Source of the DNA: Paenibacillus sp. LHD-117
GTDB lineage: Bacteria; Bacillota; Bacilli; Paenibacillales; Paenibacillaceae
NCBI RefSeq assembly: GCF_030929555.1
Contig: NZ_JAVFVT010000032.1
Location: 21,158 to 85,157, forward strand
Length of the DNA stretch: 64,000 nucleotides
Direction of reading: 5' to 3'
Below are positions 48,401 through 58,141 of this stretch, piece by piece; position 1 is the stretch's first letter; the number at the start of each line of letters is the position of its first letter. The position numbers and the translations under genes are program-made. Under the pieces are notes generated by a model that ran no database searches, was not told the DNA's origin, and worked only from the letters and a program-made list of their open reading frames with translations.

Positions 48401-51353
48401 CGCTGCAGTCGTCTGGGATGCCATTCGCGAGGAGCAAGTAGCGGTAGCGGGCAGCTTTATCGTGGAGGGCAGCGTAGCGGAAACCTCGATCCGGGCGAAG
48501 GCAACGGTTCGAGTAACGGGTGAGTTCGAGAGAGAGAATCTCATGCTTCGTCAACCAGGTTCGACCTACCCTAAACTGGAGGCGACCTTTACGGCACCGG
48601 CGGACAATCTGAATCATATCAACGACGGCATAAAGAGCTACACGGATAATCCCAAAAACAGATGGACGAACTGGACGCGCACGCCGCGTGACGGAGGAGA
48701 CGCCATCACGATTGATTTTGGCAAAGCCTACGCCATCAATAACTTACATCTGTATGTGTTCACGGATTCGGGCACCGTCGTACCGAGTGCCGTTACCGTG
48801 CAGTATTGGAACGGCTCGTCATGGGCGAATGTGAGCAATCAAACGAATCCCGTTCCTTATACCAAACAATTAAATGAAATTAAATTTGACACCGTCAAAA
48901 CCGACAAATTGAAATTTCATTTAAAAGCTTCGCAAGCGGGCAAGTTTTCGGCTTTAACCGAAGTTGAGGTTTATGCGGAGAAGTTCGCTGTCGGCACAAC
49001 GGCTCGTCTTAGCGGCATTCATGTAAATGATGAAGCGTTAGCGGATTTCGACGCCGGCAAGGATGAATATGCGATTACTTTGCCGTATGGAAGCGAGCTT
49101 CCAGAGATTGAAGCCTTCGGAGCAGACGGCGCAGTGGCCACCATCGTTCCGGCACATTCCATTCCGGGAGCAGCTCGAATCGTTGTCACTTCGGAGGATG
49201 GGCTTGCTGAGCCCGAATATGTCATTCGTATGAACATGGAAGAGCCGAAGCTGCTTTCAGCGGAGCTGAAAGCAGAGCGGACGGATCTTGTGGAAGACGA
49301 TACGGTGGATCTGAAAGTCATTGGACTGCTGGAAAGCGGCGAGTCCATCGACTTGACGGCTTCGAATCCAACGTACGCTTTTGATCCGGGCATCATTAAG
49401 ATCGAGAACGGCAAGCTCTACGCTCTGAGCGAGGGAGAAGCGAAGGTGACGGCAACGGTCGTTTACAAAGGGATTACCGTGAAGACGCCGGCATTTACGG
49501 TTACCATCACGCCGAATACGGCAGAGAAAGTCATTGAACGGCTGGAGCCTGTCACGGTCGTTGTTGATCGCGGCACAGCGCCGATTCTGCCGACTGCGGT
49601 TCTCGCTCATTACAACACGGGGCTTCCGAAGGAGGTTCCGGTAGCTTGGGAACCGATCGACCCGGCTCAATATGGCAAGCTGGGAGAGTTCACGGTGTTA
49701 GGCAGCGTAGAGGGCACCACGCTTAAAGCATCGGCCAAAGTAGTCGTCAAAGGCATCTTGGCTGTGGACAATATCTCCATGGCGGTGCTGCGCAATCGGA
49801 CGCCGAATTTGCCGGATAGGGTAACGGCATATTTCAGCGACGGGACGGAGGAGCAGCTGGCCGTTCATTGGGAGGAATGGCCGGAGGGCAGCCTGGGTAC
49901 TGTGGGGACGTTCGTCGTTACGGGTACGGTAGAGGGAACGCTCTTGATCGCCAAGGCGAGCATTCGGGTCACCGACCAGGTTGGCAGCGAACGCAACATT
50001 GCTAGAGCGAAGGAAGGCTACGATTACCCGAAAGCCGAAGCTACCTTCACGAACAACGGGCCCGCATCGCTTGACCGAATTGAAGCAGTTAATGATGGCG
50101 TGGTCTCGTATGGAGATGCTCCGCATAATCGATGGACTAACTGGCAGCGAACCCCGCGTTCAGGGGACTCCGTATCGATTACGTTCGGCGATTTCGGACC
50201 TGTCGAACATGTCGTGGACAACATGGACATTCATTGGTTTGGTGACAGCGGCACCTCTTATCCGGCATCGTTCAAAATCCAATATAAATCCGGCGACAAC
50301 TGGCTGGATGTAACTCATATGCAAAGCTCTCCTCCTTCTCCGACATTAGGCGAGGCTAACCGGTATACGTTCGACCCGGTACGAACATCGGCGTTAAGAG
50401 TAGACATGACGGCACAAGCCGGCAAAAGTCTGGCGATCACAGAAATTAACGTGTTTACCAAAACAGCAGCTGCAAGCAGCGAGCCGGCGATTGCTGATAT
50501 TAGGCTGGATGGCGGCAGCATCATCGACGGCTTTGTGCCAAGCGGCAGTCATTATGACTATGAAGCGCGGATTCAAAGTATGGACGACATCCCTGAAATT
50601 ACAGCCTCAGGGGAGGATAACACAAGCATTACGATCGTACCTGCCGTTACGGCGCCAGCTACGGCCAAGGTTATTGCGAAATCGGAGGATGGCTTGAAGA
50701 CGGTAGAATACAACATACATTTCATTCTTGATGACGATGGTACACCGGAGCAGACCAAGATGACGCTGGATGGACCGGCATCTGTGCAGGCGGAACAATC
50801 GTTTGCCGTTGATTTGGGCGTACAGCAAGTAACGAAGCCGGTGCAGGCTCTGGATGTGCGAATCGCGTACGATGCGGACAAATTCGAATTTGTCCGGGCG
50901 GAATCGAAGCTGGAGCATGTGAAGATCGTGAGCGCGGAAGCGGATGGGGCCGGAAAGCTGAAGCTTATCGTAGCAAGCTTGGGCGCTCAGCATGCGATCC
51001 ATGGCGATGGGGCATTTGTTGAATTGGAATGGCTAGCCAAGGAGACGGAGGAGGAAACCTCCGGAACGATCGGAACGACAGAGGCGCTGGTCGGCTTTGC
51101 GGATGGCAGCGAGTCGAATATCGCTCTGGCTTCCCATGCGGTCCTGGTGACACCAAGCCTCGTCCCTGCCGACCCGGATGTGAACGGCGACAACAAAATA
51201 AGCATAGGCGACCTCAGTATCGTAGCCGCTCATTATGGCAAAACGAAGGACAGCCCGGATTGGTCCGTTGCGAAGCGTGCGGATATTACGGGCGACGGTA
51301 AAGTGGATATCCTTGACCTTGCAGAGCTTGCCAGCAAGCTTTTGCAGGAATGA
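45468..51353 (+). CDS. Secreted GH2 beta-galactosidase with cohesin and dockerin (copy 2)
   Basis: A 1961-residue paralogue of the preceding gene with the same module order. ATG 45468 follows AGGAGG. Catalytic residues are E464 in SLGNE and E549 in YGSETSS; the barrel has a short extra loop near residue 430 (FSVWSDRYQST) missing in copy 1. Large parts are almost identical to copy 1 in DNA, mainly the N-terminal domain and the cohesin-dockerin end, while the middle Ig/CBM section has drifted. Cohesin about 1765-1898, dockerin 1904-1961. The pair likely arose by tandem duplication and may differ in linkage or branch preference (for example Gal beta1,3 versus beta1,4); this is inference. Both copies are intact. 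Confidence 0.9.
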   Translation: MFNLRWVQKSAAISVMTAMLFTSFTWSAAAHPVSAASFPALSTVGSERAVSEDRKINFNDNWRFQRETNGSIAGAQAPAFDDSAWRELKLPHDWSIELDFNPNSPATHEGGFLDGGIGWYRKTFKLPESMAGKSISIDFDGVYMNSSTYLNGQLLGTYPYGYNAFSYDISDLVYTDGRENVIAVKVNNTQPSSRWYSGSGIYRNVYLTVTNPVHVARYGTFVTTPNLEDAYAEGRADVSIQTKVANDSGQPATIKVKSTIYDEAGIAVSSVESAAKTAAPDAVAVFEDEGVIDNPTLWSLDNPYRYTLVSEVIAQGEIVDTYETRFGVRYFEFDNNEGFSLNGEYMKLHGVSMHHDLGALGAAINDRAVERQMQIMKDMGVNAIRSTHNPASPELIEVANELGLLVIEEAFDAWNVSKKTYDYARFFSVWSDRYQSTWAEHDIKEMVDRGKNEPSIIMWSLGNEVYDATSASGGPTAVKLNQWVKEVDTTRPTTIGQNAIRGDGVNMSLPSANIKAVMDAVDVVGLNYAENNYAGYHETYPNWILYGSETSSATRSRGVYTHPYEYNRMRTYADYQQSSYDNDVVGWGNTAEVSWKRDRDLKHIAGQFIWTGFDYIGEPTPYYNSYPAKSSYFGAVDTAGFPKDIYYYYQSQWTAEPMVHLLPHWNWTAGTSVRVLAYTNAQKVELFLNGKSLGERSYVNQTTSFGVPYKETTDGKTYLEWAVPFQAGTLEAVAKNEAGEIIARDQVVTAGAPAAVRLTADRHVMTADGEDLSFITADIVDSEGNIVPTADHLIQFTLSGGELAGVDNGNAASVERFKDTKRKAFNGKALAIIRSDEEAGEMQITAKVSGLLGDSAKVFKVSGDENGQPEAIGFAVVEVATEVAQAPEFPASVDVYYSDSSTATKKVAWDAIESAQYAKIGQFTVEGTVEGISKKAAAVVTVTGVAAVKAQAVVTKVGVIPTLPAQVSLLYSDGREKDAAVVWDAIREEQVAVAGSFIVEGSVAETSIRAKATVRVTGEFERENLMLRQPGSTYPKLEATFTAPADNLNHINDGIKSYTDNPKNRWTNWTRTPRDGGDAITIDFGKAYAINNLHLYVFTDSGTVVPSAVTVQYWNGSSWANVSNQTNPVPYTKQLNEIKFDTVKTDKLKFHLKASQAGKFSALTEVEVYAEKFAVGTTARLSGIHVNDEALADFDAGKDEYAITLPYGSELPEIEAFGADGAVATIVPAHSIPGAARIVVTSEDGLAEPEYVIRMNMEEPKLLSAELKAERTDLVEDDTVDLKVIGLLESGESIDLTASNPTYAFDPGIIKIENGKLYALSEGEAKVTATVVYKGITVKTPAFTVTITPNTAEKVIERLEPVTVVVDRGTAPILPTAVLAHYNTGLPKEVPVAWEPIDPAQYGKLGEFTVLGSVEGTTLKASAKVVVKGILAVDNISMAVLRNRTPNLPDRVTAYFSDGTEEQLAVHWEEWPEGSLGTVGTFVVTGTVEGTLLIAKASIRVTDQVGSERNIARAKEGYDYPKAEATFTNNGPASLDRIEAVNDGVVSYGDAPHNRWTNWQRTPRSGDSVSITFGDFGPVEHVVDNMDIHWFGDSGTSYPASFKIQYKSGDNWLDVTHMQSSPPSPTLGEANRYTFDPVRTSALRVDMTAQAGKSLAITEINVFTKTAAASSEPAIADIRLDGGSIIDGFVPSGSHYDYEARIQSMDDIPEITASGEDNTSITIVPAVTAPATAKVIAKSEDGLKTVEYNIHFILDDDGTPEQTKMTLDGPASVQAEQSFAVDLGVQQVTKPVQALDVRIAYDADKFEFVRAESKLEHVKIVSAEADGAGKLKLIVASLGAQHAIHGDGAFVELEWLAKETEEETSGTIGTTEALVGFADGSESNIALASHAVLVTPSLVPADPDVNGDNKISIGDLSIVAAHYGKTKDSPDWSVAKRADITGDGKVDILDLAELASKLLQE

Positions 51354-51416
51354 TTGAAAAGATAGCGGGGCGGGCGCTAGCTCACCCCGCATTAATCGAA
51401 CGAGAAGAGGTGTTTA

Positions 51417-54400
51417 TTGTTGATCCCTACATTCAGAATGAAGCTGATTAGTCTGGCCCTCGTCCTATGCTTTCTGGCACAAACGGTGTATATGAGTCCC
51501 CGGGCATCTGCAGACGGGCTTGCCGCCGCTGCGGCTGGAGAGGGTCTGACATTGGTGTCTAATCGTCAGAGCGAATCTGCCGTTATCTGGTGGAGCAAAG
51601 CGAGTGAATCGGAGGCTGCTGCCTTTGCGGCGGAAGAAATCCAGAGCTACGTCATGCAAATAACGAGAACGGAAATTCCTGTATATGAAGGGTCGGTAAC
51701 GAGCAAAGGCGTTGCCCTGCTGAATCATATGGACAGCGCATTGCTTATCGTGAGCGGAGAAGAAGCGGACGCGCTAGTCTCCGGCAACGGGCCGATCGAT
51801 ATACCGGCGGAGTGGCTCGCCTCGGCCAATGCTTCGCTTGCCGATGCGGCGGATGATTCATTCGCAGCGGAGACGCAGCAGAATCGAATGGTGCTTGCAG
51901 GGGTTAATGAGCGCGGCACCTTATATTCGGCCTATGAGCTGCTGGAGAGCGCAGGCGTGGAATTTTTTGCTCCGGCATTCGACTATTACGAAGGAAATGC
52001 GGAGTATGTGCCGTCATCTGGCACATTGACGGTGCCGGACATGAATGGCTTATCCGAGCCAAGCTTCGAATTCCGCAGGAAGTATGTCGAGGAAGGCTGG
52101 AGCCATACGGCGGAGAATCTGCCGCAGCTCATTGACTGGATGGCCAAAAACAAGCTGAATACGCTTGTTGTTCCCTACGATTATATCGCGCAAGGAAACA
52201 CCCGATGGGACGATTGGCGTGAAGAGCTTATCGACGACCTCGAGAAACGCGGAATGATCGTGGAGGTCGGCGGGCACGGCTTCGAGAGCTTCCTGACCCG
52301 CGAGAAATACGGGGCGGCGCATCCGGAATGGTTCGTCTCCGGCTACAACGTATTCAACATTGCCAATGAAGAAGCGGTGGACACGTACGTGAACGAGGTT
52401 GTCGCCTATTTGAAGGCGCGTCCGGAGATCGGGATATTCGACTCCTGGCCGCCCGATGTCGCGACTTGGCCTCCGGCTGTGCTGGCCAAGTTCGGCACGA
52501 GCGCCAATGCGTACGCGTACGTCGTCAATAAGCTGCATGCGGCTGTGAAAGAGCAATTGCCGGGCGTTCGGATAGAAGCGATCGCCTACGCGACTCATGT
52601 GAATCCGCCGAGCGCGGAATACCAATACGATGAATCCGTCTTAATCGATTTTGCGCCTTATTTCCGCAGCTATCGGGATTCCGTATTTTCACCGGCTAAC
52701 CAATCCGTCATTAATCAAATCAACAGCTGGAAGGATAAGTTCGAAGGCACCTTTACGATGTATGAATATTATCGCCGTTATGCGTTCCACTCCCTTCCGG
52801 TTGTTTTCCCGCAGCTGATCGGCCAGGAGCTTCCTTACTACAAACAGTTCGGGATGGACGGCATCGGCACCTACTCGGAGCCCGGCGATTGGATTACCTT
52901 CGAAATCACCCATATCATCCTTGCGAAAATGTCATGGAACGCCGACCTGAATGCCCAGGAGCTGATTCAGGACTATATTCAAAGCAGATACGGGGCTGCG
53001 GCTGACGAAATGGAGGAGTATTTCCGACTCGTAGAGGAAGCGGGCAGGTCGATCTATAACTCCCCGACCGGCGACATGAATAATGCGACGCGGGTAACGG
53101 AAATGAGAACCAAATATTTGCAAGCGAAAGAGCAGCTGGAGAGCGCACTGACCAAGACGGCAGACGGCAGCAAAGAGAGTTACATGGCGGAGCGGCTCCT
53201 ATGGAATATCGAATTTGCGATCGCAGATGTAAGTGTGGATTATTACCGGCTGCTCGGCGACAACGCCAGCATGGCAGCTTCAAGAGCGCAGGCGCAAAAC
53301 GTTATGAACGCGCATCGCTTCGATGGCATCATTCTGCAAAATTCCTATCTCATTCGCGAATACATCTCGGGCTACGGAAACACGAACTGGATCTATGACA
53401 TGTATCGCGGCGAATTGAAGCATGCGCCGATGATCTCGACGATGGGCACTTATCAATCGAATCATCTTAGCCATATTGTCGATGACAAGAACGATACCGT
53501 GTTCTGGTCAAACGCTGCGCCTCTTGTCGGCGATTATATCGGCATTGACCTGCAGACTGTGCAGAATGTCAAACAAATCAAGCTGCTTATGTCGAAGCCG
53601 GATAAACCGAATGACTACATTCGCAATGGCGTCATTGAGGTTTCCAAGGATTTCGAGGAATGGGAGACCGTAGCGACGCTTAGCAGCCAGCCGGAGGCTG
53701 ATCTGACTGTTGAAGAAGGCACTGAGGCGAGATATGTTCGAATTCGCTCGACAGCCGCGCAGTCGCAATGGGTCATCATCCGTGAGTTTGCGGTCGAAGC
53801 CGAAGAGCTGGAAGAGCCGCGGGATGAGCTGCAATCGACCATTGAAGCGGACCGGAACGAAGTAACGGCTGGAGAGAACGTCGAGCTAACGGCAGGGTTC
53901 AAGCAGATTCCTGCCTCGGTATACGCTCTTGAGATGACATTGGATTACGATGCCAACGTGCTGGAGTTTGTATCGGCACAGTCCATCAAGAGCGGTCTGG
54001 CATTAGTCGACAGCGCAAGCTCCGCCGGCAAGCTCCGTATAATTGCCGCTAGCGAAGGGGCGGGCCATGCCCTTGAAGGAGACTTGCAGCTGGTCCGGCT
54101 CAGCTTCAAGGCCAAGGATGTGACAGATGACACGACTAGTACGGTCACGATCTCACATGCCGCGTTAGGGAATGATCTTGGCGTTGAAGTGGGCGCGCTC
54201 CCAGCCTCAGTCGATATTGCAGTCCATTCGATTCCGGTTGGCATCCCAGCCGACATCAACAAGGACGGCAAGGTCAGCGTCGGAGACCTCGGCTTCGTCG
54301 CCGCTCATTATGGCAAGACGTCCGCTAGTCCGGATTGGGCCCAGATCAAGCATGCAGACCTCGATAAGAACAAAGTTATCGATCTGCCTGATCTCGCAGC

Positions 54401-54428
54401 CGTTGCTTCGGCCATTATTGAACAATAA
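51417..54428 (+). CDS. Secreted DUF4838 protein (possible GH163-type endo-beta-N-acetylglucosaminidase) with cohesin and dockerin
   Basis: A 1003-residue secreted protein starting at TTG (GAGGTG upstream), signal peptide about 1-32. Residues about 38-190 resemble a GH67-like N-terminal domain (AAEEIQSYVMQI; NERGTLYSAYELLE). Residues about 210-540 form a barrel of the DUF4838 type (FRRKYVEEGW; GGHGFESFL; FDSWPPD). An F5/8-like module lies at about 665-795, cohesin about 808-940 and dockerin 946-1003. As I recall, CAZy family GH163, which releases complex N-glycans, was built on DUF4838 proteins, so an N-glycan endo-enzyme is plausible, but I cannot assign catalytic residues. It is the least understood intact enzyme of the cluster, and its dockerin tail makes it part of the same complex. 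Confidence 0.75.
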   Translation: MLIPTFRMKLISLALVLCFLAQTVYMSPRASADGLAAAAAGEGLTLVSNRQSESAVIWWSKASESEAAAFAAEEIQSYVMQITRTEIPVYEGSVTSKGVALLNHMDSALLIVSGEEADALVSGNGPIDIPAEWLASANASLADAADDSFAAETQQNRMVLAGVNERGTLYSAYELLESAGVEFFAPAFDYYEGNAEYVPSSGTLTVPDMNGLSEPSFEFRRKYVEEGWSHTAENLPQLIDWMAKNKLNTLVVPYDYIAQGNTRWDDWREELIDDLEKRGMIVEVGGHGFESFLTREKYGAAHPEWFVSGYNVFNIANEEAVDTYVNEVVAYLKARPEIGIFDSWPPDVATWPPAVLAKFGTSANAYAYVVNKLHAAVKEQLPGVRIEAIAYATHVNPPSAEYQYDESVLIDFAPYFRSYRDSVFSPANQSVINQINSWKDKFEGTFTMYEYYRRYAFHSLPVVFPQLIGQELPYYKQFGMDGIGTYSEPGDWITFEITHIILAKMSWNADLNAQELIQDYIQSRYGAAADEMEEYFRLVEEAGRSIYNSPTGDMNNATRVTEMRTKYLQAKEQLESALTKTADGSKESYMAERLLWNIEFAIADVSVDYYRLLGDNASMAASRAQAQNVMNAHRFDGIILQNSYLIREYISGYGNTNWIYDMYRGELKHAPMISTMGTYQSNHLSHIVDDKNDTVFWSNAAPLVGDYIGIDLQTVQNVKQIKLLMSKPDKPNDYIRNGVIEVSKDFEEWETVATLSSQPEADLTVEEGTEARYVRIRSTAAQSQWVIIREFAVEAEELEEPRDELQSTIEADRNEVTAGENVELTAGFKQIPASVYALEMTLDYDANVLEFVSAQSIKSGLALVDSASSAGKLRIIAASEGAGHALEGDLQLVRLSFKAKDVTDDTTSTVTISHAALGNDLGVEVGALPASVDIAVHSIPVGIPADINKDGKVSVGDLGFVAAHYGKTSASPDWAQIKHADLDKNKVIDLPDLAAVASAIIEQ

Positions 54429-54486
54429 TTCAAATATCCCCGCAGCTGAGACGCAGTAACGAACAATAAGGAGGCGAAAGCGTCTA

Positions 54487-57400
54487 ATGAATCAGCACAC
54501 CCATCGATTGGCAGCCAGAACCGCTCTGCTATTATCTGTACTCATGACTTATTCCATCTTCGCAAGTGCCCTCATTCAAACAATGGGAGGAAGCTATTCC
54601 AAAGTCTATGCGGACTCTTCTCTGCAAGCGGCGGAAGCGGGATCCTCGGAGAATGACCTTGCCCTATGGTACCGCCAGCCGGCTACGGCCTGGGAGACCC
54701 AAGCGCTGCCGATCGGCAACGGACATATGGGCGGCATGGTGTTCGGAGGAGTGGAGCAGGAACGAGGAAGGCGTAGAGAAGCTGACGGATGGCTCTATTG
54801 ACACCAAATGGTATTCCGGAGACGGAAAACCTCCGTTCTGGATTCAATGGGAGTATGCCGAGGCAAAGGTCATTACCGGTTATTCCTTAACATCGGGGAA
54901 TGATGTGCCGAACCGGGACCCGAAGGACTGGACCTTGAAGGGCTCCAATGACGGAGTGCAGTGGACCGTTCTGGATACAAGAACGAATGAGGAATTTGCG
55001 TCACGAAAATTAACGAAAACCTACAGCTTTACGAACAATACGGCCTATAAGTTTTACAAGTTTGACCTCGTGACGAAAGGCGGCACGCAAATTCAATTAT
55101 CCGAGATGAAGCTAATCGGACAAGACGCTGCTCCCAAAACGTACACCAATTACCGTCGTGAATTGGACATCCAGGATGCAATGGCAAGAGTGTCCTATAC
55201 GATGGACGGCGTGAATTATAAGCGGGAATATTTCCTCAGTTATCCCGACAAAGCGATGGTTATGCGTTTGACAACGGACAATAATCATCCTCTGAGCTTT
55301 GACGTGCGCATGACAGGCGCGCAGCCTTCCCATTCTGTAGCGGTTCCAAGGCAATGATACGCTTGTGCTCGGCGGACAGGTGCCGAGCAATAAGATGGGG
55401 TATGAAGCTCAGCTTAAGGTGAAGAACGAAGGCGGAACGGTAAAGGCGGCTGGCGGGAAAATTACGGTCGAAGGCGCTAACGCGGTGACGATTGTGATGT
55501 CGGCGGCCACCGATTACGCGAATGATTTTCCGACCTACAAGAGCGAAGTGACGCCAAAGGCCAAAGTGGAGTCCGTCATGAGCGCCGTCGCGGGCAAATC
55601 CTTCGAGCAGCTGCGAAATGCCCATCTGGCCGATTATCAGGAGCTGTTCCATCGGGTTTCATTGGATTTGGGCGGGGCGACTCCTGAGATTCCAACCGAC
55701 GAGCTGCTGGGCAAATATAAAGCTAACGGTACGGAAGTCGAGAAGAGAGCCTTGGAGGCGCTATTTTTCCAGTATGGACGTTATTTGTTAATCGCATCAT
55801 CGCGTGAAGGGTCGCTGCCGGCGAATTTGCAAGGGGTATGGAATCATGTCAACAACCCGCCTTGGAATAGCGACTACCATACGAATATTAATGTGCAGAT
55901 GAACTATTGGCCGTCGGAGGTCGTGAATCTGGCCGAAACCGATATTCCTTATATCGATTACATCGATTCGCTGCGCGAACCGGGCCGCGTAACCGCGCAA
56001 AGGCATCATGGCATTGAAGGCGAAGGCTGGGTCGTTCATACCGTCAACAATCCGTTCGGATATACGGCGCCAGGCTCCGACTTCTACTGGGGATGGTCGC
56101 CGGCTGCGGGCGCGTTTATGGTGCAGCAAGTGTGGGATCATTACGCATTTAGCGGCGATGAGCAGCTTCTAGAGAATAAGCTGTACGACATTATTAAGGA
56201 AGCAACGCTGTTCTGGACCGAATATCTCGTGGAAGACACAGACGGCAGCCTGGTGTCATCTCCTTCGTATTCCCCGGAGCAAGGAGATGTGGGGATCGGA
56301 GTTTCTTACGATCAGGAGCTGATCTGGGAGCTGTTCACGCAGTTTGTGAAAGCCAGCGAGGTTCTGGGCGTGGATGAACAATTGCGAGCAGAGGTTAAGG
56401 CCATGCGCGATAAGCTGTGGCTGCCGCAGGTAGGCGCTTGGGGCCAGGTGCAGGAATGGAAGGGAGAGCTTGACAACCCGAATGATCAGCATCGTCATAT
56501 TTCCCATCTCATTGGTCTATATCCTGGAACCTTGATTAATAAGGTCGATACGCCGGAGCTGTTCGCTGCGGCAAGAGTCACCTTGAACGCCCGCGGCGAT
56601 GGCGGGACGGGATGGAGCAAAGCGAACAAAATCAATTTGTGGGCCCGCATGCTGGACGGCGACCGCGCGCATAAACTGCTGGGCGAACAATTAAGAGGCA
56701 GCACCTTGTCGAATTTGTTCGATACGCACCCTCCTTTCCAAATCGACGGCAATTTTGGTGCAACCTCGGGAATGGCGGAGATGCTTCTGCAGAGTCATAC
56801 CGGTACGATTGACCTGCTCCCGGCTATGCCTGTTGCTTGGGCCGCTGGAAGCGTAGAAGGACTTGTGGCAAGAGGCGCTTTCGAGGTCGATATGACATGG
56901 GAAGGAACGATTCTGCGGGAAGCGATCATTACCTCGAACAAAGGCAACGAGGCAAAGGTGAAATATAAGGATTTTGTTCAAAAGGATGCGATCAAGGTTG
57001 TTGGGGTCAGCAATAACAAGCCCGTGCCCTATTCGGTGAATGGCGATGTCATCACGTTCGCGACACAGCCGGGCGGGCAGTACAAAATTATTTCGCAGGT
57101 GAAGCCGCCTGTACTGCTGATAAAGGTCGATGACCGCGATGCCTCCATTGTTTATACGGGAACATGGGGTCCGTACAGCAACCCGAGCAACTATCAAGGA
57201 ACCGAAAGCTTCAGCAATCAAGCGGGAGCTTCCGCCGAATTTACGTTTACTGGCACCCGGATCAAATTTATTAGCGCGCTGCAGCCGAATCATGGACGAT
57301 TCGACGTTTATCTCGACGGAGAGCTCGCGGCTGAGAATGTCGACGGTTATGCGCCGACGACCAACAAGCAGCAAGTGCTGTTCGAGAGGGACAATCTGCC

Positions 57401-58115
57401 CGGCGGCGTCCACACGATTAAAGTGGTCGTCAAAGGAACCAAAAACAGCGCATCGTCCAACACCATTGCAATGGTGGACGCTTTCGAATATTTGCCGTTT
57501 GTGGAGGAGGAGCAAGATTCGCCTACCGTAACATTGGAAGGACCAGCGTCGGTTGTGAGCGGGGAAGCCTTCGCGGTTCAGGCAGGCGTTAAACATTTGC
57601 CGAAAGCGGCTTTTGCTCAGGATATTCATCTGGCCTTCGATGCCGACCGCTTTGACTTTGTTTCGGCAGCAAGCTTATTTGAAGGGCTCAAAGTAGTGGA
57701 GTCGCAGCAATCTGAGCCCGGCGTACTGCGCCTTATTCTGGCCAGCATGGGTGAAGAGCATGGAGTGGCAGAGGATTCCCGAATCGTCGAGCTTACCTTC
57801 CGCGCGAAGACGGCAGAGGAGCGTTCGACCGGCGCCATTGCGATTACCGCTGCTCTGCTGGGAGACGCAGAAGGGAATGAAACAGCGATCGGATTAGCGG
57901 ACATGAATATCGAAGTTACGCCTCTGCAAGAGGGCAGCCCGGATCTAAACGGCGATGGAGATGTAAGCATCGGCGACCTCGGCATGATTGCCGCTCATTA
58001 CGGCAAGGATTCCGCAAGTCTGGATTGGCAGCAAATCAAAAAAGCGGATGTCAATAGGGATGGAAGGATTGATATTGCGGATCTTGTCCGAGTAGCCTCT
58101 GTTATTCTTGGTTAA
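54487..58115 (+). pseudogene. GH95 alpha-L-fucosidase with cohesin and dockerin, disrupted near the 5' end
   Basis: The gene is split over three frames. The first (54487 on) has a signal peptide and the GH95 opening LPIGNGHMGGMVFGGVEQER, then loses frame near 54765. The second frame carries an F5/8-like insert (GVEKLTDGSIDTKWYSGDG) and the end of the N-terminal sandwich (REYFLSYPDKAMV). Near 55335-55350 a single-base-type shift moves to the third frame, open from 55365 to 58115, holding the (alpha/alpha)6 catalytic region with SDYHTNINVQMNYW and DGNFGATSG, a second CBM-like module, cohesin (about nt 57520-57925) and dockerin (57942-58112). About 80-100 residues of the N-terminal domain are missing, so even with both shifts repaired the protein would be short. 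Real decay or assembly error cannot be told apart here. Confidence 0.85.
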
Positions 58116-58141
58116 GTCATCAAAAAAATGGAGGAGTAAGA

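Larger units (their letters stand above)
39563..51353 (+). repeat. Tandem duplication of a 5.9-kb GH2-cohesin-dockerin gene
   Basis: Copies 39563-45433 and 45468-51353, offset about 5.90-5.92 kb. Similarity is highest at about 39760-40290 versus 45660-46220 and 44840-45433 versus 50755-51353, with lower similarity between, suggesting either selection or gene conversion at the ends. Confidence 0.8.

Noticed and set aside
54487..58115. GH95 region as three separate small genes
   Set aside because: The three frames together follow the order of one GH95 protein; later pieces lack signal peptides or ribosome sites of their own.
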